A stretch of 48,695 nucleotides of DNA from a virus: IMG/VR virus record IMGVR_UViG_3300039098_000102, positions 1 to 48,695 of that record; one strand, written 5' to 3'. This document shows positions 7,719-15,601 of the stretch, one piece after another. The notes beneath the pieces are model-generated. The model was given only the letters and a program-made list of their open reading frames with translations, was not told the origin of the DNA and made no database searches. The position numbers and the translations under genes were made by a program. Each line of letters begins with the position of its first letter. The stretch's first letter is position 1.

Positions 7719-8153
7719 TCACTCCCACTTCGGCTTCTTGCCGCCGTCATACGGTTTCGCCAGACCCATGGCGATCAGCTCTTTTCCCAGGTCACGACCG
7801 TCCACGTAAACGTCGGCAACAATCCGGAAATATTTCCCGCGCCGCATGTTCCGCAGGACGATCTCGCTCCCCTCGCGCAGCCTCTGCACTGTGTATTGCT
7901 TCGCCTTCCGCGCCAGGGATTTTATCTCCGGTCTATTGTCCCTCATTTCCGGCGTGTCTATGCCGTTGATGCGGATGCCGATTCGCTCACCAGAAATGGC
8001 AGGATAACCCTGGATGTTGCAGCGGAACGTGTCCCCATCATAGATGCTGGTCACTTCGGAAACAACGGCATCGCCATACATCTTTGGGGCTGCCAGGGCG
8101 GCTGTAGAGAAAAACAGGGCAGCGAAAAGAACCAACAACCGGACGGGCTTCAT
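7719..8153 (-). CDS. Secreted staphylococcal-nuclease-like thermonuclease
   Basis: 144 aa. A Sec signal peptide ends after about residue 21 (STAALA). The SNase fold follows with the active-site set in order: YDGDTF (Asp41), RINGIDTPE (Arg61, Asp66, Glu69) and KYFRIVADVY (Arg110), corresponding to Asp21, Arg35, Asp40, Glu43 and Arg87 of the staphylococcal enzyme. It should cut DNA/RNA outside the cytoplasm with Ca2+. AGGAGG precedes the ATG. Divergent from the K+-channel gene within the cargo island; in a lysogen it might degrade incoming or released DNA. Confidence 0.9.
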   Translation of the reverse strand: MKPVRLLVLFAALFFSTAALAAPKMYGDAVVSEVTSIYDGDTFRCNIQGYPAISGERIGIRINGIDTPEMRDNRPEIKSLARKAKQYTVQRLREGSEIVLRNMRRGKYFRIVADVYVDGRDLGKELIAMGLAKPYDGGKKPKWE

Positions 8154-8164
8154 TGACGACCTCC

Positions 8165-8207
8165 TTGCGAAATCATGGCGGGCAGTGTATTAGTTAGCAC
8201 TAAATTA
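8165..8207 (+). promoter_or_regulatory. Plus-strand cargo promoter 2 with operator-like motif
   Basis: -35 TTGCGA (8165-8170), 17-bp spacer, -10 TATTAG (8188-8193), then TTAGCACTAAATTA at 8194-8207. Geometry matches the promoter of the SWIM-protein gene, and 11 of 14 downstream positions are identical at the same offset. It drives the K+-channel gene. Confidence 0.6.
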
Positions 8208-8226
8208 TTCTTCTGTCGAGGTCCCA

Positions 8227-8943
8227 ATGGATATTAAATCAATCGTTGAGCAGAGCGACACAACCGCTGGCAAGGTTTTTGACCTGACAATTCAGGCTCT
8301 TATCGTCGTTTCGCTGGTTTCGTTTTCGATCGAAACCCTCCCGGACCTATCCGAAGGCACCCGTCGTCTCCTGCGTCTCATCGAAGTTGGCACCGTGGCT
8401 CTTTTTACCGCTGAATATCTCGTGCGACTCGTCGTGTCGGACCGGCCACTGTTGTTCGTTTTTAGCTGGCTTGGGGCCATTGACCTCCTGGCTATAGTGC
8501 CTTTTTACCTGTCTACAGGAATTGACTTGCGGGCAATCCGGGCTGCTCGGCTATTACGCTTGGTGCGTGCAATCAAGCTGCTACGATACAGCCAAGCGAT
8601 TAGAAGGTTTCACAGGGCGCTAGTGATCGCCAAAGAGGAGATGGTCCTGTTTTTCGGTCTGACATTGTTTGTCTTATATTTTGCGGCTGTAGGAATATAT
8701 TTTTTTGAGCATGATGCGCAGCCCGAAGCGTTCTCTTCCGTTTTTAACAGTCTGTGGTGGGCTGTCACTACACTCACAACAGTTGGGTACGGAGACTCTT
8801 ACCCTGTGACGGTCGGCGGCAGGATTTTCACTTTCTGCATTCTTATGGTTGGCCTTGGAGTCGTCGCGGTTCCAACGGGGCTGCTTTCATCTGCATTGTC
8901 GAAAGCGAGGGACGAAGAGAGCGAAACGGAAGGGGATCGATGA
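8227..8943 (+). CDS. Voltage-gated potassium-channel-like protein
   Basis: 238 aa with six predicted membrane segments. S1 is at about 17-37, S2 about 52-70, S3 about 82-95. S4 at 102-120 has basic residues at every third position (R102, R105, R108, R111, R114, K117, R120), the mark of a voltage sensor. S5 is about 138-160, and the pore loop carries the K+ filter TTVGYGD (about 184-190). S6 has a VPTG gate-like hinge near 215. Full length for a KvAP-type subunit, so probably functional. GAGGT precedes the ATG. It is transcribed against the tail genes from its own promoter. Its role for the phage is unknown; an effect on host membrane potential or on superinfection is conceivable. Confidence 0.93.
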   Translation: MDIKSIVEQSDTTAGKVFDLTIQALIVVSLVSFSIETLPDLSEGTRRLLRLIEVGTVALFTAEYLVRLVVSDRPLLFVFSWLGAIDLLAIVPFYLSTGIDLRAIRAARLLRLVRAIKLLRYSQAIRRFHRALVIAKEEMVLFFGLTLFVLYFAAVGIYFFEHDAQPEAFSSVFNSLWWAVTTLTTVGYGDSYPVTVGGRIFTFCILMVGLGVVAVPTGLLSSALSKARDEESETEGDR

Positions 8944-9050
8944 ATAAGCTATATGGCAAAAGAGGCCCAGAGCGCTGTCACGGTTCCAAAGGAGACCGCC
9001 CTGCCCTCACGGCACAGGGACGCTCCAGGCCAGTCGTAGGCCTGGAATAG
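8940..9050 (+). CDS. Possible 36-aa basic peptide downstream of the channel
   Basis: The ATG at 8940 overlaps the channel stop (ATGA) and has AAGGGGA upstream, so it could be translationally coupled. The product is basic and low in complexity, with no recognisable domain; it may be chance. Confidence 0.3.
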   Translation: MNKLYGKRGPERCHGSKGDRPALTAQGRSRPVVGLE

Positions 9051-9152
9051 TGCGCACTGGAAAAACCCGTCTCCGGGCGCACTTCAGCGCGCCCCCTCGA
9101 ATATCGCGAGCGGACGGCTCCTTTGGAATTTTGACCCTTAAATATTAACGGT

Positions 9153-9200
9153 GGCTCAATAGAAAGTCAAGGCAATATAAATGCCTGAAATCATTGAGCC
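9153..9200. repeat. Nested inverted repeats between K+-channel and gp44
   Basis: Outer arms GGCTCAAT (9153-9160) and ATTGAGCC (9193-9200) enclose an inner hairpin AGGCA / TGCCT (9170-9174 / 9182-9186). The stretch 9051-9221 has no gene I can support. The structure lies 3' of gp44, where leftward late transcription enters the cargo island, and 3' of the rightward channel gene. No U-tract follows in either direction, so it is not a classical terminator. Confidence 0.6.
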
Positions 9201-9221
9201 GATACGAGTGCAGCAGAATCG

Positions 9222-10277
9222 TTACCCAACATCACCCCACGGGTCCGCCGCCACTGGTTTCTCAGGCTCAGGCAAAAACGCATCTTTCCGGCGCAGCGTC
9301 AGCTCGGTCTGCATGCCACCGGATTCGTCTAGGGAATGGGTCAGTTCAGAGATCAGCAGGTCACCGGACACCCGCAGGTACGGCAGATCAACAGATACGA
9401 GCGAATTCACCGGCCACAACTCACCATTCCCCTGCCGCCACCCTTGGACCGTAACGGATACGGTGACAGATCGGGCCGCCCTGACTGTGGCCTCCCATTG
9501 GGCACGCTTTCTGGCTGACGCGATGTCAACGGCAGACTCGGCAAGGATGATCAGCGTGCGGCCGGCTGTTGCCCCTGCATCTGTGGCTCTGGCCTCGACT
9601 GCCGAGGCCTGTTCGGCGTCGAGAAAATCGCTTGACGGTTGACTGCCCCGCACGATGTATTTCCGATATCGGTCGGTGGTGTCGTTGGTCAGGGCCGCCG
9701 ATTTGACATTTTCGCCCTGCACCAATGCTGTGCTGCACCTGGTCTTTCCAGTTGAGGTGAGAACCAGCCCCCCCTGCCCGTCTGCCACTGGCAGCACGCC
9801 TCGCAACCTGCAGGCCCGGTCGAGTGCCTCGAACGCGGTTTCGCCTGGTTGAAGCTTGAACGTCTCAAAGGCTGCGCCAATATCCGTGGCGGTCGTTACA
9901 GTAACACCGAAGGGCTTGGCCAGAATCGCTGCAAGTCGGTTCAGTCGGATGCCGGACCATTCGCCAGGGCTGTGGTTCGCGGAGCAGTCCACCATCTGCC
10001 CGGTGCGGTCCCTGCCAGTAACGGCGCTCTCATGGTTCGCAGAGTCGAACCGCGGGGCAGCCATATCAACCAAGCCGGTCAACACGGTTTCCCCGCCGAT
10101 AGAAAAGGAGCACTCAGCCCCTGGCGGTATCGGCCAGGCAGACTGCTGGCCGGGCCAGCGGTCGGTAAGCGACAGCCGGAAGCGTCCGGCGATGGACTCA
10201 ATGGACCGGGTCACGGACACGGAGGTCCAGCCGGCATATTCACGACCTCCAACGACCAGCTTGACGGCATCAGACAT
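9222..10277 (-). CDS. Mu gp44-like baseplate hub / tail protein P
   Basis: 351 aa of the Mu gp44 (gpP) family, related to gpD-type hub proteins. It starts AVKLVVGGREYAGWTSV and continues with FRLSLTDRWPG and the C-terminal SVDLPYLRVSGDLLISEL typical of the hub fold. It completes the central baseplate with gp45. GAGG precedes the ATG, which overlaps the stop of the gp43-like gene. It should be followed directly by gp45 but is separated from it by the 3.4-kb cargo island. Confidence 0.9.
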   Translation of the reverse strand: MSDAVKLVVGGREYAGWTSVSVTRSIESIAGRFRLSLTDRWPGQQSAWPIPPGAECSFSIGGETVLTGLVDMAAPRFDSANHESAVTGRDRTGQMVDCSANHSPGEWSGIRLNRLAAILAKPFGVTVTTATDIGAAFETFKLQPGETAFEALDRACRLRGVLPVADGQGGLVLTSTGKTRCSTALVQGENVKSAALTNDTTDRYRKYIVRGSQPSSDFLDAEQASAVEARATDAGATAGRTLIILAESAVDIASARKRAQWEATVRAARSVTVSVTVQGWRQGNGELWPVNSLVSVDLPYLRVSGDLLISELTHSLDESGGMQTELTLRRKDAFLPEPEKPVAADPWGDVG

Positions 10278-11436
10278 TTACGACCTCACTCATCACCTGG
10301 AGCGGATCGCCACCGGGTACGAACCCGGGATGACGCACCACGTTGCGAGATACGATGTCGGCAGAGCTATCGATCTCCCCGTATAGCCTCCACGATATCG
10401 CCAATGACGGCCCGGTCGCAGGGGGCGTGTATTCGATGACGCGGGACAGGTCGGCGGCGCGGCCGGTCAAGTCTTGCACCACGGCCGCCCTTAGCGACTG
10501 CAATTCTCGATACATATCGTCGCCTGCTGTCTCTGACAGATCATCCAACAGGTCGGCCATGACCGTCCGGTCCGCGATGGCGTCATCGTAGCTGTTATAA
10601 ACGGTGGCTGCCGTGGCGTTTGCTGCGGCCGCAGCTGCTACCTTCCGGACATAATCAACCATTGCCGTCTGGTTGTCGAACTGCTGTTGTCTGCTGGCGG
10701 TGGTGGTCGGGACTGAGGCCAAGCCGCTGCCAAACTCGGCCAGGCTGACCAGCTCGGAAAACGTGTCGCCCAGGCCGACGGCGTCGGCTATTTTATCGGC
10801 GATGCTGGATACATTGAGCGACGACCCACCGGCCAGGTCTTGCAGGTCGGATAGTTTTGTCTGGAATTCGGACAGGGCGGACAGGCTCGGCAGGGTATCA
10901 CCTATAGAGGTCTTGGCCTTGGCTGTAAGGTCGGACACGGCGTCGGTCACGAATGAGGGCAGGCCGTCAACGGACACGGTGTCAGTCACGGAGGTTTTGG
11001 CTGCTGTTATTACTGACTCTGCCGCCAGGTTGGTTGCCTGCTGTGTCTTTACCGACGACGATGGACAGGACGCCTCCCCGGCCTCGACAAACGACATTGA
11101 AATGGTGGCCATGCCGCCGTTGGCTGAGGATTCCTGCACACGGATATCGGTACAGACAACGAGTTTTCTGCCGTGGTATGGGTGCACCAGTTCGCCGGGC
11201 CCTGCCTGTTCGCACGCGTCCAGCAGGGCATCGCGGCCGACCATATAGTCAATACCGACGATGTGCCCCTCGACCATATATTCACGGGCCTTGCGTCCCA
11301 TGTCTTCAAGATATGGCAGGTCGCGCTGCGGATATCCGTGTCGGGCGGTTCTGCGGCCAGCCCCCAGGTCGGAGGTAGCGACGTTAAAGCTGACGCCTCG
11401 GAATGATGCCGGTTGTAGTTTTTCGCGCCAGGACAT
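10270..11436 (-). CDS. Mu gp43-like (gpN) DNA-circularisation / baseplate protein
   Basis: 388 aa. The N-terminal domain (MSWREKLQPASFRGVSF, then HGYPQRDLPYLEDMGRKA) is the DNA_circ_N domain of Mu gpN; the remainder is helical. In Mu-like tails it is a baseplate component. GGAGG precedes the ATG at 11436. Order tape measure - gp43 - gp44 is conserved. Confidence 0.9.
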   Translation of the reverse strand: MSWREKLQPASFRGVSFNVATSDLGAGRRTARHGYPQRDLPYLEDMGRKAREYMVEGHIVGIDYMVGRDALLDACEQAGPGELVHPYHGRKLVVCTDIRVQESSANGGMATISMSFVEAGEASCPSSSVKTQQATNLAAESVITAAKTSVTDTVSVDGLPSFVTDAVSDLTAKAKTSIGDTLPSLSALSEFQTKLSDLQDLAGGSSLNVSSIADKIADAVGLGDTFSELVSLAEFGSGLASVPTTTASRQQQFDNQTAMVDYVRKVAAAAAANATAATVYNSYDDAIADRTVMADLLDDLSETAGDDMYRELQSLRAAVVQDLTGRAADLSRVIEYTPPATGPSLAISWRLYGEIDSSADIVSRNVVRHPGFVPGGDPLQVMSEVVNV

Positions 11437-11445
11437 AATCCTCCG

Positions 11446-12933
11446 TTACTGTGTCGCCATGGCGTAGCCCATGGACATTTTCAATAGGTCATTATCGTAG
11501 TCGCCACCCAACCTGGTTCCTTTCGGCGCATTTTCGAACCGAACTAGCACCTCTGACTTCTGAGCATGCTGGTCACGCTGTCGTTGAAAATCCTTGTTGT
11601 GCGTGGCGTCGTAGATCATCGAGCCGAGCCAGCCGTCACCTTTGTGTTTGCCGTCGGTCATCTTCCCCGACAGAGCGCCCATGCCTTTGTTGAGTCCCCA
11701 CCCGACTGCGTAACCCCCTGCGCCTGCGAGTCCGACCAGGCCTGCCTGTCCGGCGAGACCAGCACCCGCTCCCATCGATAGCCCGCTGGCCGTTGACAGC
11801 ATCGGAATAAGCTTCGACAACCCACTGATCGCCATGGGGATGGCTGTCGTTGAAAAACTGATCAGCGATGCGCCCATTTTCCCGATCGCGAATACCCACT
11901 TAACCGCCATCAGGGCAATGGCGCCTTTGACCAGGTTCTCATATCCACCGACAGCATTGGCGATCCGGTCGACCACCCTGGCAAGGGCTAGCAAGCCTTT
12001 GCCGAGGCCCATGGCAGCGCCGGTCAATTTCTCTAGTCTGGCCGGCAGCTTGGCGGCGAAGTCACGCGAGAACGCGGCAAACTTCCCTCGGTTGTTGACA
12101 ATGAACTCGGTGAATCGTTTGGCCATGGCTGTGAACTGCGGCATAAGCTGGAAGCCGATGGTGTTCCGCAGGCCAGTCAGGGCCACCTTCATGTCTAGCT
12201 GCTGGTCGATAAACGCTTCGGATGCCTTGGCTGCATCATCGCCGATCGTACCACCAAGGCGGCGGTATTCTGCCCGCAGTTTGGCTATGCCTTCCGCACC
12301 CTCTGTCGCCAAGTTGGCCAATTGAACGCCAGACCTGCCGAAAGCAGCCGCAGCAAATGCCGCTCGCTTGGTCGGGTCTTCAATGCCGGCCATGTGGTTG
12401 AGCAGCGATTCCACCGCTTCGCCGGTGTCGGAAATGCCGATAACCTGTCTGGCATACGCCTTGTCCGTCTTGCTTAACAGGGTGTAGAGGGAGCCAGTGC
12501 CAGACTTTAACAGTCCGACGTTCTGGGCCGCCTTCAGCATTCCTGTAGCAAATGCCTGATTAGCGATGCCGGATCGGTCCGCAGCAAATTGCAGCTCCTG
12601 ATACATCTGTGCGGACATGCCGATGGCTCTGGCGTTTTTCGCCAGGGTGTCCCCAACCTGCGCCGTCCGGTTGACCAGCGCATACAACCCAGCCCCGGCA
12701 CCGACAGCAGCCCCGCCAAGAATCATGAACCGACGGGAGAGGGTCCCTGTCTGCGTTTTCAGATTCTTCCAGTTCTTGCCGACATTGGCCTCTTGATTCA
12801 ACCGCATGAACCCGTTGCGCAGGCGCTTTGTAGACGCATTCACACGACCGAGCCCGGCGTTCATCTTGCTGAACGACTTCGAGAACTTGTCGACTACCTG
12901 GATTTTCGATGATATTGGGCTGAGGTTCGGCAT
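11446..12933 (-). CDS. Tail tape-measure protein (Mu gp42-like)
   Basis: 495 aa. Basic, helix-rich N-terminus (VDKFSKSFSKMNAGLGRV), a Gly/Ala hydrophobic segment near residue 75, a coiled middle, and two further hydrophobic stretches at about 335-400. This is the usual make-up of tape-measure proteins, which set tail length and pass through the tube. It is short for the family. It follows the frameshifted chaperone gene, as expected, and has AAGGGA before the ATG. Confidence 0.92.
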   Translation of the reverse strand: MPNLSPISSKIQVVDKFSKSFSKMNAGLGRVNASTKRLRNGFMRLNQEANVGKNWKNLKTQTGTLSRRFMILGGAAVGAGAGLYALVNRTAQVGDTLAKNARAIGMSAQMYQELQFAADRSGIANQAFATGMLKAAQNVGLLKSGTGSLYTLLSKTDKAYARQVIGISDTGEAVESLLNHMAGIEDPTKRAAFAAAAFGRSGVQLANLATEGAEGIAKLRAEYRRLGGTIGDDAAKASEAFIDQQLDMKVALTGLRNTIGFQLMPQFTAMAKRFTEFIVNNRGKFAAFSRDFAAKLPARLEKLTGAAMGLGKGLLALARVVDRIANAVGGYENLVKGAIALMAVKWVFAIGKMGASLISFSTTAIPMAISGLSKLIPMLSTASGLSMGAGAGLAGQAGLVGLAGAGGYAVGWGLNKGMGALSGKMTDGKHKGDGWLGSMIYDATHNKDFQRQRDQHAQKSEVLVRFENAPKGTRLGGDYDNDLLKMSMGYAMATQ

Positions 12934-12942
12934 TCAGTTCCC

Positions 12943-13316
12943 TTACGTTTTATTCGCCTGCTCGATCCAGAAGGCCAGATCGTCTGCTTCGAGCTCCCAC
13001 AGTTCAGATGGAGGCCAGTGGAACGAGGCGGCCAGTAACCCTAGACCGTCGGCCCAGTTGTCGGGCCATCGGGCAAAAAACTTTCGACCACCTCAAGGGC
13101 CGCGAAGAGATCCACGATGTCGAGCTCGCCGATGACAGCAGGCGGCTGGCCGGTGATGCGACCGAGGATGGTCTGCATTTCGTCTTGGCCGAGGTGTTGC
13201 GGCAAGCCTCGCAGGTCTTTAGCCTTTGGACGCCGGTTGACAGCCAACTCCGTGATGGTTTCCTTGCCAAACTCAAAGGGGTGTTCCAAGGGGATTACTT
13301 TGATTGGTTCGCTCAA
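12943..13316 (-). CDS. Tail assembly chaperone, -1 frameshift product
   Basis: The zero-frame gene (91 aa, 13041-13316, TTG start behind AAGGAG) contains the canonical slippery heptamer T TTT TTG, which is complement 13074-13080. Six bases beyond it a stem GGCCC-gacaact-GGGCC can form. A -1 shift after Leu81 adds 43 residues, including SFHWPPSELWELEADDL, a P2 GpE'/Mu-type extension, and ends at the TAA 12943-12945 just before the tape-measure start. By analogy with lambda G/GT and P2 E/E', the long form should bind the tape measure and recruit tube subunits. Confidence 0.85.
13041..13316 (-). CDS. Tail assembly chaperone, short form (Mu gp41-like)
   Basis: 91-aa unshifted product, mostly helical, beginning MSEPIKVIPLEHPFEFG, the start found in Mu gp41 / P2 gpE family proteins. 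The TTG start overlaps the TGA of the upstream zinc-ribbon gene and has AAGGAG at proper distance. It should be the major translation product, with the -1 product as a minority species. Confidence 0.88.
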   Translation of the reverse strand: MSEPIKVIPLEHPFEFGKETITELAVNRRPKAKDLRGLPQHLGQDEMQTILGRITGQPPAVIGELDIVDLFAALEVVESFLPDGPTTGPTV

Positions 13317-13504
13317 TTTTGCTCCTTATTTGCGGCGCCACACTCGGTGCAGGCGCTTGGCTGTCCTTGCTCTGTGAGGTTTTCCGTTCCGCATGGCTGG
13401 CAGTCCCACGCGAACACTACGGACGGGCCGGATGGGACGGCACCGCCGCAGGCCGTGGCTAGGCAATCTTGATACTGCTGCCAGTTCGTCGGGCCGCTGG
13501 TCAT
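13313..13504 (-). CDS. Small zinc-ribbon-like protein within the tail operon
   Basis: 63 aa with two CxxC pairs (CQPC and CTEC) in the C-terminal half, a likely structural zinc ribbon. It lies between tail tube and chaperone, overlapping both by a few bases, so it is clearly translated with the tail genes. I do not recognise a named family; it may be a minor tail or assembly factor. Confidence 0.65.
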   Translation of the reverse strand: MTSGPTNWQQYQDCLATACGGAVPSGPSVVFAWDCQPCGTENLTEQGQPSACTECGAANKEQN

Positions 13505-13872
13505 CAGCTCACTTCATCCGCGCTCAAACCCTCAAACCGCACATCGATGTTGCCCTCTTCGGTGTTGCCGGTACCATCGCCTGCATACCAAGCATTCCGC
13601 AGGGTGATGACTTTGCCGTTTGCAAGCTCCAGGGTAGCGGTAGCGTCGTCAAGGTTGCACAATGCTGCTAGATCCAACCCGGCACGGTCGGTAATTTCAC
13701 CCTCGATGAAAGGGACCTGCGGCGTCTCTTTGTAACCGTGAACTGAATCCGCACCGACGATGCCTTCGCGCTTCGGCTGGCCGAGGTTATAAGTGAAATT
13801 GCCCTTGGCGTCGTAGATTTCCCCGTTGACCTTGAGAAACAACACCCCACCACGTCTGTTCTGTCCTGCCAT
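13504..13872 (-). CDS. Tail tube protein (Mu gpM-like)
   Basis: 122 aa of the tail-tube family: MAGQNRRGGVLFLKVNGE at the N-terminus, the EGIVGADSVHGYKE region, and a beta-rich core with ALCNLDDATATLELANGK. It polymerises to form the inner tube within the sheath. It follows the sheath gene in conserved order with about 68 bp between, a gap that may hold a small hairpin. Confidence 0.92.
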   Translation of the reverse strand: MAGQNRRGGVLFLKVNGEIYDAKGNFTYNLGQPKREGIVGADSVHGYKETPQVPFIEGEITDRAGLDLAALCNLDDATATLELANGKVITLRNAWYAGDGTGNTEEGNIDVRFEGLSADEVS

Positions 13873-13940
13873 ATTGTCCTCCGTTACGGGGCGACCTGAG
13901 CCGCCCCGCGTTACGTTCCGTTATCAACTACCCGTAGCCG

Positions 13941-15407
13941 TTACAGCAAGAACCCGATCTGCACACCACCAACGCGGAATTGATTAACCAAGTTCGGCGG
14001 CAGCATCCAGTCGAGGCGATTAGGATCGGACGGATTGCGCTCGACGATCAGGTCAGCCTTGAACTGGTCAACGTCTTCGACCAGCCCCAACTCTTCCCAG
14101 ACCCTGAACCGGGCGATGGCCTCAGCCTTGCCGACCTTCGGAGTGATCACCGCCTGCCCTGCCCCGTACCGAGTGCCATCGTTGGCCAGCTTATGGCGCG
14201 GGTATCGATTCAGGATGTAGGTCCGGAAGTCGTACCGCAGATAGCTGAGGGTCAACGGGCTGTTAACGTCCAGATACGACTGGTCGTCGGCCCCGACAGC
14301 GTTGGTTTTGTAGGTGGTGATCAGGCGTTGGATGCGGCACACGCCATTGTCGTCGACCTGGAACGTTGAGATTCCATCGTAGAGCAGCAGATTGTTTTCC
14401 TGCAGGGTGAACCGGTCAGCCTCTGCCGGGGCCAGAACCCCAGCGATGGACAACGTCTGAAACGGCCTAGCCGGGTCAATGTTGCCGTAGTAGGCAGCCA
14501 CCGCAGCGACTGCAGCGGCCATGACAAATGGCGGCGTCGGGCTGCCGTGGTTGTGCATGATGGACAGGTGCGGGCTGTTTTGACTGTCGCCCAAGGTGCC
14601 GAGTTCGGAGTGGGTACCGGAAGCCCCAGCGAAAGCCATGCCCTCGATCTGCCGCAGCGGTCCCCAGCGGTCAGCCAGTTCGGTTTTTAGTGCGGCCAAT
14701 GCGCTGCTGTCGGTGTAGGCAAAGCCGACGATCTGATACCACTGGTCGCCCAGGTTGGTGATCAGGGTGTCGATGTCAGGGTTTGCCGAACCGCTGGCCA
14801 TCGCAACGATGGCGCAGGTTGCACCAGCCGGCAGATCTTCGCCATCGTAGTAGTTGATCCGCACATCGATATCGTTGCCCGCTTCGCCTTTGTTCTTAGC
14901 GGTCAGGGTGATGACCCCGGCAGCGTTTGCAGCGGTGACCGGCAGGTCGGTTGCGGCGGTGATCGCGGCAACCAGGGCAGCAGCGATGGTGGTCGGGGTG
15001 TCAATGGTAGACACGGCGACTCGGACACGCTGACCGCCAACATAAAGCGCCAGGGTTCCGGCTGCGGTTGGTGCCCCGCCGATGGTGACGGTGCCGGTTG
15101 CTGCGACGGCGGCCCCATCGTCGGCCAAGGGCGCGGCATACATTTCGGTGAAATTGTTATTGGTCAACCAGGCGGCACACATCAGAGCCAGCTGCGAACC
15201 GGCACCGAACAGGGTCTTGGCCTGCGCTGCGCTGGTCACACGGACCGGGGTGTCGGCTACGGCAGTGCCTGCTGCGGTTTTCTGGCCGATAAGCAATCCG
15301 CGATAAGGCAGGGCGTTGGCACCGTACTGAGCGCGGGAGTTGTCAAACTCGACATAGCAAAACGGCACCCGAACATTCGTAGGCACCTCGTTGAAGGATA
15401 TGGCCAT
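13941..15407 (-). CDS. Contractile tail sheath protein (Mu gpL-like)
   Basis: 488 aa. The start SFNEVPTNVRVPFCYVEFD, then PYRGLLIGQK, and the C-terminal WEELGLVEDVDQFKADLIV with NRLDWMLPPNLVNQF are typical of the Mu gpL sheath family. It shows that the virion is a myovirus with a contractile tail. GGAGG is eight bases before the ATG. Residues about 105-195 form an inserted Thr/Val-rich domain likely exposed on the sheath surface. Confidence 0.95.
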   Translation of the reverse strand: MAISFNEVPTNVRVPFCYVEFDNSRAQYGANALPYRGLLIGQKTAAGTAVADTPVRVTSAAQAKTLFGAGSQLALMCAAWLTNNNFTEMYAAPLADDGAAVAATGTVTIGGAPTAAGTLALYVGGQRVRVAVSTIDTPTTIAAALVAAITAATDLPVTAANAAGVITLTAKNKGEAGNDIDVRINYYDGEDLPAGATCAIVAMASGSANPDIDTLITNLGDQWYQIVGFAYTDSSALAALKTELADRWGPLRQIEGMAFAGASGTHSELGTLGDSQNSPHLSIMHNHGSPTPPFVMAAAVAAVAAYYGNIDPARPFQTLSIAGVLAPAEADRFTLQENNLLLYDGISTFQVDDNGVCRIQRLITTYKTNAVGADDQSYLDVNSPLTLSYLRYDFRTYILNRYPRHKLANDGTRYGAGQAVITPKVGKAEAIARFRVWEELGLVEDVDQFKADLIVERNPSDPNRLDWMLPPNLVNQFRVGGVQIGFLL

Positions 15408-15410
15408 GGG

Positions 15411-15581
15411 TTAAACCTCCGTTTTCTCTGGGGTGGCTTGCACCTCGACCACGTCGCCGGCTGCGATTCTTCGCCGCCAGTAGCTGGTCAGCTCGACAGT
15501 GGCCCCTGCCTCGGGCAGCAAGCCTCCGTCTGGGGTGCGGACTCTGAGCCCGGGTGCGGGCTTTATCTTCACGGTTTGCAT
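15411..15581 (-). CDS. DUF2635 small tail protein (Mu gp38-like)
   Basis: 56 aa, starting at the ATG at 15581 (MQTVKIKPAPGLRVRTPDGG), the DUF2635 signature; the middle has LTSYWRRRIAAGDVVE. It lies immediately upstream of the sheath gene, the position of Mu gp38. Function is unknown in the family; it is probably structural or an assembly factor. Confidence 0.85.
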   Translation of the reverse strand: MQTVKIKPAPGLRVRTPDGGLLPEAGATVELTSYWRRRIAAGDVVEVQATPEKTEV

Positions 15582-15601
15582 GGTTCCTCCATGTGTTCCG
15601 G

